NCBI RefSeq assembly: GCF_021728295.1
Contig: NZ_JAKJXE010000008.1
Coordinates: 1-64,000 of the forward strand
Direction: 5' to 3'
Source of the DNA: Pseudomonas petrae
GTDB lineage: Bacteria; Pseudomonadota; Gammaproteobacteria; Pseudomonadales; Pseudomonadaceae
Length of the DNA stretch: 64,000 bases
Shown here: positions 29,035 to 37,995 of the stretch, piece by piece
Layout: every line of letters begins with the position of its first letter
How positions within the stretch are numbered: position 1 is the stretch's first letter
Position numbers and translations under genes: made by a program
The notes under the pieces: model-generated
What the model was told of the DNA's origin: nothing
Databases searched by the model: none
The model's input: only the letters and a program-made list of their open reading frames with translations

Positions 29035-29865
29035 ATGCATCCCGCAGCCGAACACTCGCCGCTGGGCAAGTCCAGCGAATACATCGCTACGTACACCCCG
29101 TCTCTGCTGTTCCCGATTCCGCGCGCTGCCAAGTGGGCGGAACTGGGACTGACCGCCGAGACCCTGCCTTATCAGGGTGTGGATTTCTGGAATTGCTACG
29201 AGTTGTCCTGGCTGCTGCCGTCGGGCAAACCGGTGGTAGCCATCGGTGAGTTCAGCATTGCGGCGGACTCGGCCAATATCATCGAATCCAAGTCGTTCAA
29301 GCTCTACCTGAACTCGCTCAATCAGACCGCGTTTGCGTCCGAAGCCGAGCTGATCGCCACGCTGGAGAAAGACCTGTCGGCCGCCGCAGGCAAGCCGGTG
29401 GGGGTCCGCGTTCGCAGTTTGAAGGACATCGAGGCTGAGGGTATCGTCGCGGTGCCGGGTGTGTGTGTCGATGACCTCGACGTCAGCATTTCAAGCTACG
29501 ACCGCCCTCAACCCGAACTGCTGCGCTGCGATGAGTCGCGGGTGGTGGATGATCAGCTGCACAGCCATCTGCTCAAATCCAACTGCCCGGTGACGAGCCA
29601 GCCGGACTGGGGCAGCGTCGCGGTCGAGTACCGTGGCGCGGCGCTCGATCACGCAAGTTTTCTGGCGTACATCGTCAGCTTCCGCCAGCATTCGGATTTC
29701 CACGAACAGTGCGTGGAGCGCATCTTCATGGACCTGCAGCGCTTGCTGAAGCCGGAGAAACTGACGGTGTATGCGCGTTACGTGCGCCGCGGCGGGCTGG
29801 ACATCAATCCGTACCGCAGCACGGAAACACTGACGCTGGAGAACGGGCGTCTCGCGCGGCAGTGA
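29035..29865 (+). CDS. queF: NADPH-dependent 7-cyano-7-deazaguanine reductase
   Basis: 276-residue type II (two-half) QueF, which reduces preQ0 to preQ1 in queuosine biosynthesis. The N-terminal half carries the NADPH-binding motif ESKSFKLYLNS. The C-terminal half carries nucleophile C184 and D191 in SNCPVTSQPDWG. Length and ends match the E. coli type (282). It is monocistronic, followed by a REPIN. Confidence 0.95.
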   Translation: MHPAAEHSPLGKSSEYIATYTPSLLFPIPRAAKWAELGLTAETLPYQGVDFWNCYELSWLLPSGKPVVAIGEFSIAADSANIIESKSFKLYLNSLNQTAFASEAELIATLEKDLSAAAGKPVGVRVRSLKDIEAEGIVAVPGVCVDDLDVSISSYDRPQPELLRCDESRVVDDQLHSHLLKSNCPVTSQPDWGSVAVEYRGAALDHASFLAYIVSFRQHSDFHEQCVERIFMDLQRLLKPEKLTVYARYVRRGGLDINPYRSTETLTLENGRLARQ

Positions 29866-29883
29866 GGCATTGCTGCCCCCATT

Positions 29884-29972
29884 CGTAGGAGCCGGCTTGC
29901 TGGCGTCCCGAATGCTCAGCCGATGCGAGGGTGACTGCCCCACCGCATTCGCCAGCAAGCCGGCTCCTACAG
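29884..29972. repeat. REPIN (inverted REP pair)
   Basis: GTAGGAGCCGGCTTGCTGGC at about 29886 faces an inverted copy ending GGCTCCTAC at about 29970. It lies after queF and before the convergent DUF4404 gene. Confidence 0.85.
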
Positions 29973-30018
29973 AATGGAGCCGGTCTGTTTCAACGAGGTG
30001 AGCCCGCGGGTGCCTGAA

Positions 30019-30282
30019 TCAGATCCCCATGCTGCCCAGCGACACCAAAACATTGCGCAATGTGGTGGCGATGGTGGGGTGATCGACTTCAAACCGCTCG
30101 ACCGCGAGGTTGACGCCATCGGCAATGCTCGGGTCCTGGGACACTGTCTCGAGTTCGATCTGCGCCTGGATCTGCTCCATAACCTCGGTCAGATTCCCGC
30201 GCTCTTCCAAAGTCAGCTGCGGATTTTGCTCAAGCTGCTCGCGCAAAGTGTTGAGTTGTAGTTGCAAGTCGCTGACGGACAT
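30019..30282 (-). CDS. DUF4404 family protein
   Basis: 87-residue, mostly helical cytoplasmic protein with an N-terminal leucine- and glutamine-rich heptad region (LQLQLNTLREQLEQNPQ) and the conserved end ATTLRNVLVSLGSMGI. It fits the small DUF4404 family of gammaproteobacteria, whose function is not known. The start follows AGGAACACCTC (AGGA at 7 bp). The neighbouring HAD-like gene is on the same strand but about 110 bp away. Confidence 0.75.
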   Translation of the reverse strand: MSVSDLQLQLNTLREQLEQNPQLTLEERGNLTEVMEQIQAQIELETVSQDPSIADGVNLAVERFEVDHPTIATTLRNVLVSLGSMGI

Positions 30283-30393
30283 GAGGTGTTCCTTAATCTG
30301 ATTAGTCTCACGATGGACCGCAATGCGCAGGCAAAGGTCCTTTACTGCCTTAGACTAATCCACTCCAGCCCGCTGTGCATGACGCCAGTCAGA

Positions 30394-31029
30394 TCAAGGC
30401 TTTTCCGACTTCTGCCGGCGTAGCGTGATATCCGCCAGACACGACTCCAATTCGCCCAAGTGATCGATGACCGAATGCGCGCCGGCGGCATACAGCTCAA
30501 GGGTGGCGCGGCCGCGACGGCGTTCGCGGTCCAGGTCGCTCAACGCCTCCCATTGCTCAGGCGACAAACCGCACAGCGGCCCGCATGACGCCAGCCCGAC
30601 CGTCCATAGCCCTGCGTTTATCCCGGCCATGAGCAGGCGCGGATCGCCGCTGACCAGCACGCAGCCGTCCAGTTGCTTGACGCCGAGGGTCATCAGCGCC
30701 TGCCAGCACGCATCAGGCGCTGGCCAGCGGTTGGTCGGCGCGGGAGTGGGAAGAATCAACGAGCTGAGGGGCGCAGCCAGCTGATCGGTGATCGAGGAGG
30801 GGTATTCATCGATCCAGGCGCAGGGAATGCCGTGCTGCTTGAGATGCTTCAGCGCATTGATCGCACCGGGAGCCAGTGCTGAAAAGGGTTGGGCGTCCTG
30901 GGAGACGAGGGACTTGCCATCGCTGGCAAGAAGCGTGCGCGTCTGGGCGCCGAAGTCGACGAGGCATCCGCTCAATCCGAACAATACAGCGGTGAACGAC
31001 GGAGCAGCGACGGCAACCGGGGCGAGCAT
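30394..31029 (-). CDS. HAD-superfamily protein, phosphonatase-like, nucleophile missing
   Basis: 211 residues with the outline of a phosphonoacetaldehyde hydrolase-like HAD protein: an N-terminal strand before LVDFG, a middle cap region, and a later VLVSGDPRLLMAGINAGLWTVGL (core SGDPRLLMAG) corresponding to the acidic motif. The catalytic loop reads LFGLSGCLVD where active enzymes have DxxGT, so the nucleophilic Asp is Gly18. The protein is therefore probably not a phosphatase of the usual kind. The ATG at 31029 follows GAGAGGG at 6 bp; the upstream TTG at 31044 is less likely. Confidence 0.7.
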   Translation of the reverse strand: MLAPVAVAAPSFTAVLFGLSGCLVDFGAQTRTLLASDGKSLVSQDAQPFSALAPGAINALKHLKQHGIPCAWIDEYPSSITDQLAAPLSSLILPTPAPTNRWPAPDACWQALMTLGVKQLDGCVLVSGDPRLLMAGINAGLWTVGLASCGPLCGLSPEQWEALSDLDRERRRGRATLELYAAGAHSVIDHLGELESCLADITLRRQKSEKP

Positions 31030-31230
31030 GGCATTCCCTCTCAAAGCCGTTGACGCTAAGGGATTGCCATGACAAATCGATGACTGAACGATGACAGCGG
31101 CTCCAGATGTTTATTGCCCTACAAAACACCGACCATTTCAGCGACGTAAATAGTCACAGAAGGCTTTATACTCCTGCCTTTGGTTTGGGGCGTAGCGCCC
31201 GCTTCATTACTTTGACTGGGAGTCTCAGCT

Positions 31231-31932
31231 ATGCCCGAGAACGGTGCTGGCTTTATCAATCGTCTGGTTCGAACGTGCGTGTGGGCCAGTCTGGCCGTGG
31301 CGCCGATGGCTGCAAACGCGGCGGACGAAGATCCGTGGGAAGGCGTCAACCGTGCGATTTTCCGTTTCAACGACACCGTCGACACCTACGCGCTGAAACC
31401 CATCGCCCAGGGCTATGAGTTCATCACGCCGCAGTTCCTCGAAGACGGTATCCACAACATGTTCAAGAACGTCGGCGAAGTGACCAACTTTGCCAACGAC
31501 GTGCTCCAGGCCAAGCCTGAGGCAGCCGGCGTCGACACCGCTCGCCTGATCTTCAACACCACTTTCGGCCTTCTCGGCTTCTTCGACGTCGGCACCAAGA
31601 TGGGCCTGCAGCGCAACGACGAAGACTTCGGCCAGACCCTCGGCCACTGGGGCGTGGCCAGCGGTCCGTTCGTAATGGTGCCACTTCTCGGTCCAAGCAC
31701 CGTGCGTGACGCGTTCGCCAAATACCCGGACACCTACACCCAGCCTTGGCGCTACATCGATCACGTGCCGACGCGCAACACTGCGCTGGGCGTGAGCGTT
31801 GTCGATACTCGCGCCAGCCTGCTGTCGGCTGAAAAGCTGATCAACGGCGACAAGTACATCTTCATCCGCAACGCTTACCTGCAAAACCGCGAGTTCAAAG
31901 TCAAAGACGGCAAGGTCGTCGACGACTTCTGA
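31231..31932 (+). CDS. mlaA: MlaA/VacJ-family outer-membrane lipid-asymmetry protein
   Basis: 233 residues with a signal peptide (cleavage likely ANA|ADE) and the MlaA domain: DPWEGVNRAIFRFND, the FINTTFG-like LIFNTTFGLLGFFD, and PLLGPSTVRDAFAKYPD. MlaA removes misplaced phospholipids from the outer leaflet together with the MlaFEDB and MlaC pathway. E. coli MlaA is a lipoprotein, but no lipobox Cys is present here at the cleavage site. It lies at the head of a conserved Pseudomonas block (PilZ, rssB, rssC, tal). Confidence 0.88.
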   Translation: MPENGAGFINRLVRTCVWASLAVAPMAANAADEDPWEGVNRAIFRFNDTVDTYALKPIAQGYEFITPQFLEDGIHNMFKNVGEVTNFANDVLQAKPEAAGVDTARLIFNTTFGLLGFFDVGTKMGLQRNDEDFGQTLGHWGVASGPFVMVPLLGPSTVRDAFAKYPDTYTQPWRYIDHVPTRNTALGVSVVDTRASLLSAEKLINGDKYIFIRNAYLQNREFKVKDGKVVDDF

Positions 31933-31957
31933 TCCAGCCGGTCTGGAACACGATGCT

Positions 31958-31988
31958 AAAAAGGCGACCCGAGGGTCGCCTTTTTATT
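31958..31988. terminator. bidirectional terminator after mlaA
   Basis: Perfect stem aggcgaccc/gggtcgcct between A- and T-runs, between mlaA and the convergent PilZ gene. Confidence 0.9.
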
Positions 31989-32029
31989 TTCGCCAGTTTT
32001 CGAAAATGTGACGGAGTTCCGGGCTGCCG

Positions 32030-32329
32030 TCACTTCATCGCCAGGATGGTCAGGCCCAGTTTCTGCTCACCGCCGTCGATGTCGGCAATCCAGACCACCT
32101 CGGTATCGGCCTCCAGGCCCTTGAGCGCGGCGTGCTCGGAATCGATGCTCACGCTGATCTTGTCGCCCACCTGGAACGAGCGGGGCGCCTGTATCTGCAT
32201 GCCTGAGCTGGATAAATCCACGCAGACCGCCGGGATAATCTGGCCGGCGTAGATCAGGCTGATGTCCGCATCGACCCGCATGCGAATGTAATCCCGTTTT
32301 TCTTCGTAATCGCGATCGAGCTGGCCCAT
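32030..32329 (-). CDS. single-domain PilZ protein
   Basis: 99 residues forming one PilZ domain with both c-di-GMP-binding motifs. The arginine motif is at the N-terminus (EKRDYIRMRVDADI), and DLSSSGMQIQ fits D/NxSxxG. It is thus a good candidate c-di-GMP receptor. It is divergent from rssB and convergent with mlaA. The partner is unknown. I recall the same PilZ gene next to rssB in P. aeruginosa. Confidence 0.87.
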   Translation of the reverse strand: MGQLDRDYEEKRDYIRMRVDADISLIYAGQIIPAVCVDLSSSGMQIQAPRSFQVGDKISVSIDSEHAALKGLEADTEVVWIADIDGGEQKLGLTILAMK

Positions 32330-32593
32330 GGCACATCCTTTGTTTTGATTGCTGATTTAACGGTTCTTATAACTCCGGGCGATTTGCGATGTAAAGACAC
32401 CGCTCGGCAGCGGGGCCCGCTTGAAACGCCAGGCGGATGGGAGTACCGTCTGCGCCTTGAAGGGCAGCTCTGTCATGTGAAGCGTTTGACCAAAAGTCCG
32501 CTACCTGAGCCAGAGAGGCTAGAAGCGAATCCAGTACGCGGGCTGACTGCAACCAGCCGCCTACGCCAACCTAATCTGGCGCCGTTTGCCCAC

Positions 32594-33775
32594 ATGCAAA
32601 AAACCAGTGCCACGCTGCTGATCATCGATGACGACGAAGTAGTGCGCGCGAGTCTCGCGGCCTATTTGGAAGACAGTGGGTTCAGCGTTCTGCAAGCCGG
32701 TAATGGCCTGCAGGGTCTACAGACTTTCGAGCAGGAAAAGCCCGATCTGCTGATCTGCGATCTGCGCATGCCGCAGGTGGGCGGTCTCGAGCTGATTCGT
32801 CAGGTCACCAGCCTTGCGCCGGAAACGCCGGTCATCGTGGTGTCTGGCGCAGGCGTCATGAGCGATGCCGTCGAAGCGTTGCGCCTTGGCGCCGCCGATT
32901 ACCTGATCAAACCCCTCGAAGACCTCGCCGTGCTGGAGCACTCGGTTCGACGTGCGCTGGATCGAGCGCGCCTGCTCCACGAGAACCAGGAATACCGACA
33001 GAAGCTGGAGACCGCCAACCGCGAGCTTGAGGCCAGCCTGCACTTGCTGCAGGAAGACCAGGACGCGGGCCGTCAGGTGCAGATGAACATGCTGCCTACC
33101 AGCCCCTGGGCCATCGACGCGTTCGAATTCGAACATGAGATCATTCCGTCGCTGTACCTGTCGGGCGATTTCGTTGATTATTTCCGGGTCGATGAGCGCC
33201 GTGTTGCGTTCTACCTGGCGGACGTGTCCGGCCATGGTGCGTCGTCTGCGTTCATCACCGTGCTATTGAAGTTCATGACCACGCGCCTGCTGTTCGAATC
33301 AAAGCGCGGCGGCAGTCTGCCGGAGTTCAAGCCGTCCGACGTGCTGGGCCACATCAACCGCGGGCTGATCAGCTGCAAGCTGGGCAAGCACGTGACGATG
33401 GTGGGCGGCGTGATCGACGAGGACACCGGGCAGTTGACCTACAGCGTCGGCGGCCATTTGCCGCTTCCGGTGTTCTACACACCCGGTGACACGCATTACC
33501 TTGAAGGTCGTGGTCTGCCCGTCGGGCTGTTCAACGAAGCGACTTACACGGACCACGTCATCGATCTGCCTGAGTCCTTTAGTCTGACGCTGCTGTCCGA
33601 CGGCATTCTGGACCTTCTGCCAGGTGATACACTCAAAGAGAAAGAAGCCAACTTGCCCGAACTGGTCAAGGCGGCGGGGGGCAGCCTGGATGGTCTGCGC
33701 CAGACGTTTGGATTGGCCACGCTAGGGGAGATGCCGGATGATATCGCCTTGTTAGTGTTGAGCAGGAACCTTTAA
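32594..33775 (+). CDS. rssB: response regulator with PP2C-type phosphatase domain, RssB
   Basis: 393 residues: a receiver domain (phospho-acceptor D56 in ICDLRMPQ), a linking coiled coil (about 125-165) and a C-terminal PP2C/SpoIIE-like phosphatase domain (YLSGDFVDYF, ADVSGHGASSA, LLSDGILDLL, PDDIALLVL). In Pseudomonas RssB governs RpoS proteolysis and acts with the antagonist RssC encoded next. The ATG at 32594 begins at the receiver domain; upstream frame to 32345 is not coding-like. Stop and rssC start overlap (TAATG). Confidence 0.9.
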   Translation: MQKTSATLLIIDDDEVVRASLAAYLEDSGFSVLQAGNGLQGLQTFEQEKPDLLICDLRMPQVGGLELIRQVTSLAPETPVIVVSGAGVMSDAVEALRLGAADYLIKPLEDLAVLEHSVRRALDRARLLHENQEYRQKLETANRELEASLHLLQEDQDAGRQVQMNMLPTSPWAIDAFEFEHEIIPSLYLSGDFVDYFRVDERRVAFYLADVSGHGASSAFITVLLKFMTTRLLFESKRGGSLPEFKPSDVLGHINRGLISCKLGKHVTMVGGVIDEDTGQLTYSVGGHLPLPVFYTPGDTHYLEGRGLPVGLFNEATYTDHVIDLPESFSLTLLSDGILDLLPGDTLKEKEANLPELVKAAGGSLDGLRQTFGLATLGEMPDDIALLVLSRNL

Positions 33776-34257
33776 TGAGTACCGGTAGAATCCAGTTCGC
33801 CGAGCAAGACGGCACATTCGTCCTCAAGTTTGTGGGTGAAGTGCGTCTGACACTGTGCTCGGCGTTGGATGCGACAATTGAACGGATCTTCACCTCGATG
33901 AACTTCTCGACGGTGGTCATCGATCTGACCGAAACCCGCAGCATCGACAGCACGACCCTGGGTCTGCTGGCCAAGCTGTCGATCCTCTCGCGCCAGAAGG
34001 CCGGGTTGTTGCCGACGGTCGTCACCACCCACGAAGACATCACGCGCCTGTTGCAGTCCATGGGCTTCGATCAGGTGTTCAACATCGTTGGTCGGCCGAT
34101 TCCACGTCTTGAGGCCCTGAGCGATCTGCCGACCCAGGATCAGTGCGAAGACGTGGTCAAGGCCAAGGTGCTTGAGGCCCACAAGATTCTGATGGGCTTG
34201 AACGATTCGAACCGCGAGGCCTTCCGTGATCTGGTCAACGCACTTGAACACCAATAG
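33775..34257 (+). CDS. rssC: anti-sigma factor antagonist RssC (STAS domain)
   Basis: 160 residues with an N-terminal STAS domain. The signature RSIDSTTLGLLAKL includes the Ser expected to be phosphorylated by a partner kinase and dephosphorylated by the RssB PP2C domain. The C-terminal ~55 residues form a helical tail. It shares one base with the rssB stop, which implies coupled translation and a fixed stoichiometry. Confidence 0.88.
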   Translation: MSTGRIQFAEQDGTFVLKFVGEVRLTLCSALDATIERIFTSMNFSTVVIDLTETRSIDSTTLGLLAKLSILSRQKAGLLPTVVTTHEDITRLLQSMGFDQVFNIVGRPIPRLEALSDLPTQDQCEDVVKAKVLEAHKILMGLNDSNREAFRDLVNALEHQ

Positions 34258-34296
34258 CAATGCCAGTAACGCGTTTCGGTGCTGAACCGAGGCAAT

Positions 34297-34335
34297 AAAA
34301 AAGGGCGGCACCTGTGAGGGTGCCGCCCTTTTTAC
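34297..34335. terminator. bidirectional terminator between rssC and tal
   Basis: Stem aagggcggcac/gtgccgccctt with A-run left and T-run right serves both convergent genes. Confidence 0.92.
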
Positions 34336-34347
34336 ATGCCTGACGCT

Positions 34348-35274
34348 TTAGGCTTTGGCCGACAGCATCTTTTCCAGTGCCACCTGGTCACGGGCGAACT
34401 GACGAATTCCTTCGGCCAGCTTCTCGGTGGCCATGGCGTCTTCGTTGGAAGCCCAGCGGAACTGGCTTTCGTTGAGGGTCACGCGCGGCTCGCCACCATT
34501 GCCCGGCTTGAGTTTCTGCTCCAGCGTGCCGTTGTCTTCCGCCAGCTTCTGCAGCAGGTCAGGGCTGATGGTCAGACGGTCGCAGCCGGCCAGTTCTTCG
34601 ATCTGGCTGAGGTTACGGAAGCTGGCGCCCATGACCACGGTCTTGTAGTCGTTGGCCTTGTAGTAGTTGTAGATGCGGGTCACCGACTGCACGCCCGGAT
34701 CTTCTGCACCGACGTAGTCTTTGCCTTCGGCTTTCTTGTACCAGTCGTAGATGCGGCCCACGAATGGCGAAATCAGGAACACACCGGCATCGGCACAGGC
34801 CTGGGCCTGAGCGAAGGAGAACAGCAGGGTCAGGTTGCACTGGATGCCTTTCTTTTCCAGCACTTCAGCGGCCTTGATGCCTTCCCAGGTCGACGCCAGT
34901 TTGATCAGGATGCGGTCGCGGCCAATGCCGAAATCTTCGTACAGACCGACGATGCGGTCGGCGCGCTCGATGCAGGCCTGGGTGTCGAACGACAGGCGCG
35001 CGTCCACTTCGGTGGAGACGCGGCCCGGGACGACTTTCAGAATCTCACGGCCGATGGCGACGGCGAAACGGTCGCTGGCGACGTTGATGTCGCCCTTGCT
35101 GCCGGTGAACGCTTCTTTCAGGCGGTCAGCGTTGCTGTCGCTGGAAGCGGCCTTGAGCAAGAGGGAAGGGTTGGTGGTGGCGTCGACGGGTTTCAGTTTT
35201 TCGATGGCAGCGAAATCGCCGGTGTCGGCCACGACGGTGGTGAATTGCTTGAGTTGTTCCAGCTTGGAAGTCAT
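34348..35274 (-). CDS. tal: transaldolase
   Basis: 308-residue class I transaldolase of the non-oxidative pentose phosphate pathway, moving a dihydroxyacetone unit between sugar phosphates. The Schiff-base lysine is K125 in RILIKLAST. Other marks are DATTNPSLLLKA near the N-terminus and GASFRNLSQIEEL in the second half. The start is at MTSKLEQ, with the frame upstream to 35373 having no ribosome site. It ends at the shared terminator with rssC. Confidence 0.95.
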   Translation of the reverse strand: MTSKLEQLKQFTTVVADTGDFAAIEKLKPVDATTNPSLLLKAASSDSNADRLKEAFTGSKGDINVASDRFAVAIGREILKVVPGRVSTEVDARLSFDTQACIERADRIVGLYEDFGIGRDRILIKLASTWEGIKAAEVLEKKGIQCNLTLLFSFAQAQACADAGVFLISPFVGRIYDWYKKAEGKDYVGAEDPGVQSVTRIYNYYKANDYKTVVMGASFRNLSQIEELAGCDRLTISPDLLQKLAEDNGTLEQKLKPGNGGEPRVTLNESQFRWASNEDAMATEKLAEGIRQFARDQVALEKMLSAKA

Positions 35275-35615
35275 GAGCGTGCTCTGTCCTGTGGGTGTAC
35301 TGACATTACCCGAGCACCGCCGGTCACTCAAGGGCGTAAACCGCGACAGACAGGCGGGTTTAGACGCCTGCATTTGCGCAAACGGCGTGCCTGCGCTTCA
35401 GCCATGATCCGGGCGATGCAAGTTTTTTCAAAGGGCGGCGCGGGGTCATGGTCTGTCGGTTCCCGAGGAGGGCGGATACTCGATCCAGATTGGTTGGAGC
35501 CCGGACTGCCCGGGATGTTCCCGCGGGCTGGCATCTTATCCGATGACGGTCAGGGGCTGGTCCGGGCAGGGAGGGGGCTGAGCGGCTAATCCTTCTAAAC
35601 CCGCCGCCGTCTGAA
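35275..35615. other. gene-free stretch between tal and the CsgH-like gene
   Basis: About 340 bp of GC-rich sequence. Frames on either strand look non-coding (low-complexity Pro/Arg/Gly translations). It must contain the tal promoter at its left end. I see no repeat or RNA gene in it. In P. aeruginosa I recall tal and dusA as near neighbours, so this may be the left edge of an insertion. Confidence 0.5.
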
Positions 35616-35954
35616 TCAGCGAGCCGTCGTCTCGCCGCAGTCGCTGTCCAGCGCTTTGATCAGTGTGCTCTGGTCGAAGACGTCCAGATGAACCTGACAC
35701 GTCGCCTCGGCCCGCAGGTTAAGGCTCACGCTGTTAGCCGGTACGCCGTTCTGCAGGTCGCCCTGCTGGTTGATGGTCGAGGTGCCTTGGGCGCTGATCT
35801 GCCTGACGGTCATTCGGTATTGCAGCGTCAGAGGCGCAGGGTTTTCCAGGTGCGGGCGGATCACCGCCGTCGAGCCGCTGCGCTGGGCGTCAACCGTCAC
35901 CACCAGTTTTATCGTGCGATCACTTACCTGAAGGCGACTGCTCAGCTTCATCAT
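35616..35954 (-). CDS. small secreted-type protein, possibly CsgH-like
   Basis: 112 residues, beta-rich, GC-rich codon use. The pattern of alternating strands (LTLQYRMTV, STINQQGDLQNG, SVSLNLRAEATCQVHLDVFD with core VSLNLRAEATC) recalls the curli chaperone CsgH, but no curli genes are near and I hold this loosely. No signal peptide is visible from the ATG at 35954, whose ribosome site is poor. Its start overlaps the AT-rich ATPase gene by 35 bp, suggesting its true 5' end may have been replaced when the ATPase segment arrived. Confidence 0.4.
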   Translation of the reverse strand: MMKLSSRLQVSDRTIKLVVTVDAQRSGSTAVIRPHLENPAPLTLQYRMTVRQISAQGTSTINQQGDLQNGVPANSVSLNLRAEATCQVHLDVFDQSTLIKALDSDCGETTAR

Positions 35955-37278
35955 CGTCAAGGTCGCTAAGGAGGTCGTCAGAATTATCCGTCACCGGGTG
36001 TGGAATGTCTGCCAAAATCCCCTCTCTATCGCAATGTCTCAAAAAGAAATACAGTGAAGAGTCAATTATTTTTAGGAGTTTGCTACCTCGGTCGTAATCA
36101 ACAAACGGGGGTTGGATGCGTTTATTTATTTGATGCTGCGTAATGTTATGGAGAAATGCCCCTAGATCCCCAGATCTTACATCATCGGGTCTGTGATGGA
36201 TCTTCCTAATTCCTATTAATAGGGATGACCGAGATAATCCATTTTCGATGTTGGTAAGATCAGTCGTCAGCAATAAGTTAATGAAATAGTAAGGAAAAGC
36301 AAGAGAGGGCTTTCCACTTTGATTGCTTGTTTTTCTAGTGATATCTACAAATGATTCAAAGTTTCTGATATGCCGACCTCCATATTCACCTGATTTTATT
36401 TCAAGTGCGGTGGAAAGATGGTCTTGTGTGATGAAAACCTCTTTCGTTGCAGTTTCGTTAACTCCCGCCGCGATACAGCATTGCTTGCAAAGCTCTTGGA
36501 GTACCCCTACGCTGTCAAAAGTAGAATTGATCAAATCTTTCATCACGTTTGAAAAATTTACCTTTAAAAGTGCCGAGCCTTTTTCAATAACTTTGATAAA
36601 GTCCCCGTCTGTCCAAGGCTCAACTGGCACCTCGGTAACGCGGTCAAGCAGATCCCCATTAAACTGGACCAGTCTGTTAGCTTCTCGCCATATGCCTAGA
36701 ACAATAAATATCACTCCGAGATCCTGAAAAACTCTGAGGTCGTAAGCCAAGCTTTCTTGAACCTCTAGGGATAAGTAATGAAAATTTTCAAGGACGATAA
36801 ATTTGTTGATTTCCTTCTTTTTTAGTAATTCTGAAACATCCTGTGCTAGCTCAAGGTTGTATTCAATATAGAGCTCTTTGGATGTGTCGCTCTGAGTTTT
36901 TTTATCTGCGTCCGAAGCGCCTAATGAAGCCTCGCCTACAAATGGAACCTTAACTTTAACACCGGCGTTGAGATTTGAAGAAATTTCGAAGCTTATACCC
37001 TATGTGTTGCTCTCAAAATAGGTGATATTTGATTGTCTGAGTATTGATCGGTAGATATCAATTGTTCGAGTTTGCGGCGAGCACTCAACTTTAACGTACT
37101 GTGATGGATCTAGATGCTTAAGAGTTAGTGAGGTTTTACCTTGCTTGGAGGAACCATAGACGATAACTTGGTTTTTGTCTTTTAGCGCTGCGCTAAATAG
37201 TTCGTCAACTGTTGGTCGTTCAATGTACGACTCGATGAGTAAGCTTCTGACGCCGAATACATCACTGGTTTTATGCAT
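35920..37278 (-). pseudogene. P-loop ATPase gene interrupted by one in-frame amber codon
   Basis: A 452-codon frame broken only by TAG at 37000-37002 (codon 93). I translated the stretch between the two open parts and the frame continues without a shift. The N-terminal part has Walker A VIVYGSSKQGKTSL; the readable sequence after the stop gives a Walker B-like FIVLENFHYL, then about 300 further residues with an acidic tail. The fold looks like an AAA/STAND-type ATPase of unknown role. Start at 37278 has AAGGA 11 bp upstream. The gene is clearly AT-richer than its surroundings, a sign of transfer. It may be a recent pseudogene, or the stop may be a sequencing error. Confidence 0.75.
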
Positions 37279-37995
37279 TTTTGACAATATCCTTATTTGC
37301 AGATGGATTTTTCGTAGATTCATATCACTTTTGTGCGTTGCCCGTCTACAGCAAAGCTATCCATTGTTTTTCTGCGCTAGCCGTTCAAGCGAGTGAATAT
37401 CTGGCGACATGCCTAACTCCCGCGGTCTCACCAGATTCCAACTGCACTTTTCGGACGAATTTCCACGGCTATTTAATAATTTTGTCACAATCTTTTCCCT
37501 GATTGAATGTGGTGCTGCAGTCACCAACGACTTCGATTTAATACGATTGCTGAGATCGAGGTGGTGAGTATGGTGTCTAGTCGCGGCATAAATACATAAA
37601 GCAAATGTGCCGCGGCTGTACGCCGTGATCTAAGCCAGTTCACAGAGGTCAAGATGATAGGCTCGCAGTCTTATATTGAAGCGATCAGCGCTGGCCCGTA
37701 CCGAATCTTCGGGCAGATTCCAGCCCAGACCTGTAAAGCTCCGGCGAATTTCTAGCGGGCTTTGGCCATGAATGGCTAAGACGGAGCTCTACGACGCGCT
37801 TGGGTCAGTTAAACTGTTCGACCATGCTGGTCGATTGATGTCCGAACCGTGTCGCTGACTGAGTCACTCCTGCCTTTATGTGATGTGATAGTCATCAATT
37901 TCGCTTTTGGCAGCTTTTCCTAAGCCTGACACGTCGTTCATGTGCGCTGAAAATCGCTGAAACTTCAAGATTTGCTAATGATAGGCCTTCAAAAA
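37279..37995. other. AT-rich to mixed intergenic stretch before dusA
   Basis: About 700 bp without a credible gene or tRNA. The left 300 bp are AT-rich like the ATPase gene and should contain its promoter. A perfect 7-bp inverted repeat (cgcggca, 19-nt loop, tgccgcg) lies at about 37582-37614. The right part is the dusA leader. I found no integrase remnant and no obvious direct repeat of the dusA 5' end. Confidence 0.5.

Noticed and set aside
37324..37971. tRNA gene or integrase remnant beside dusA
   Set aside because: I found no cloverleaf with a TTC loop and acceptor pairing, and no tyrosine-recombinase motif in any frame.
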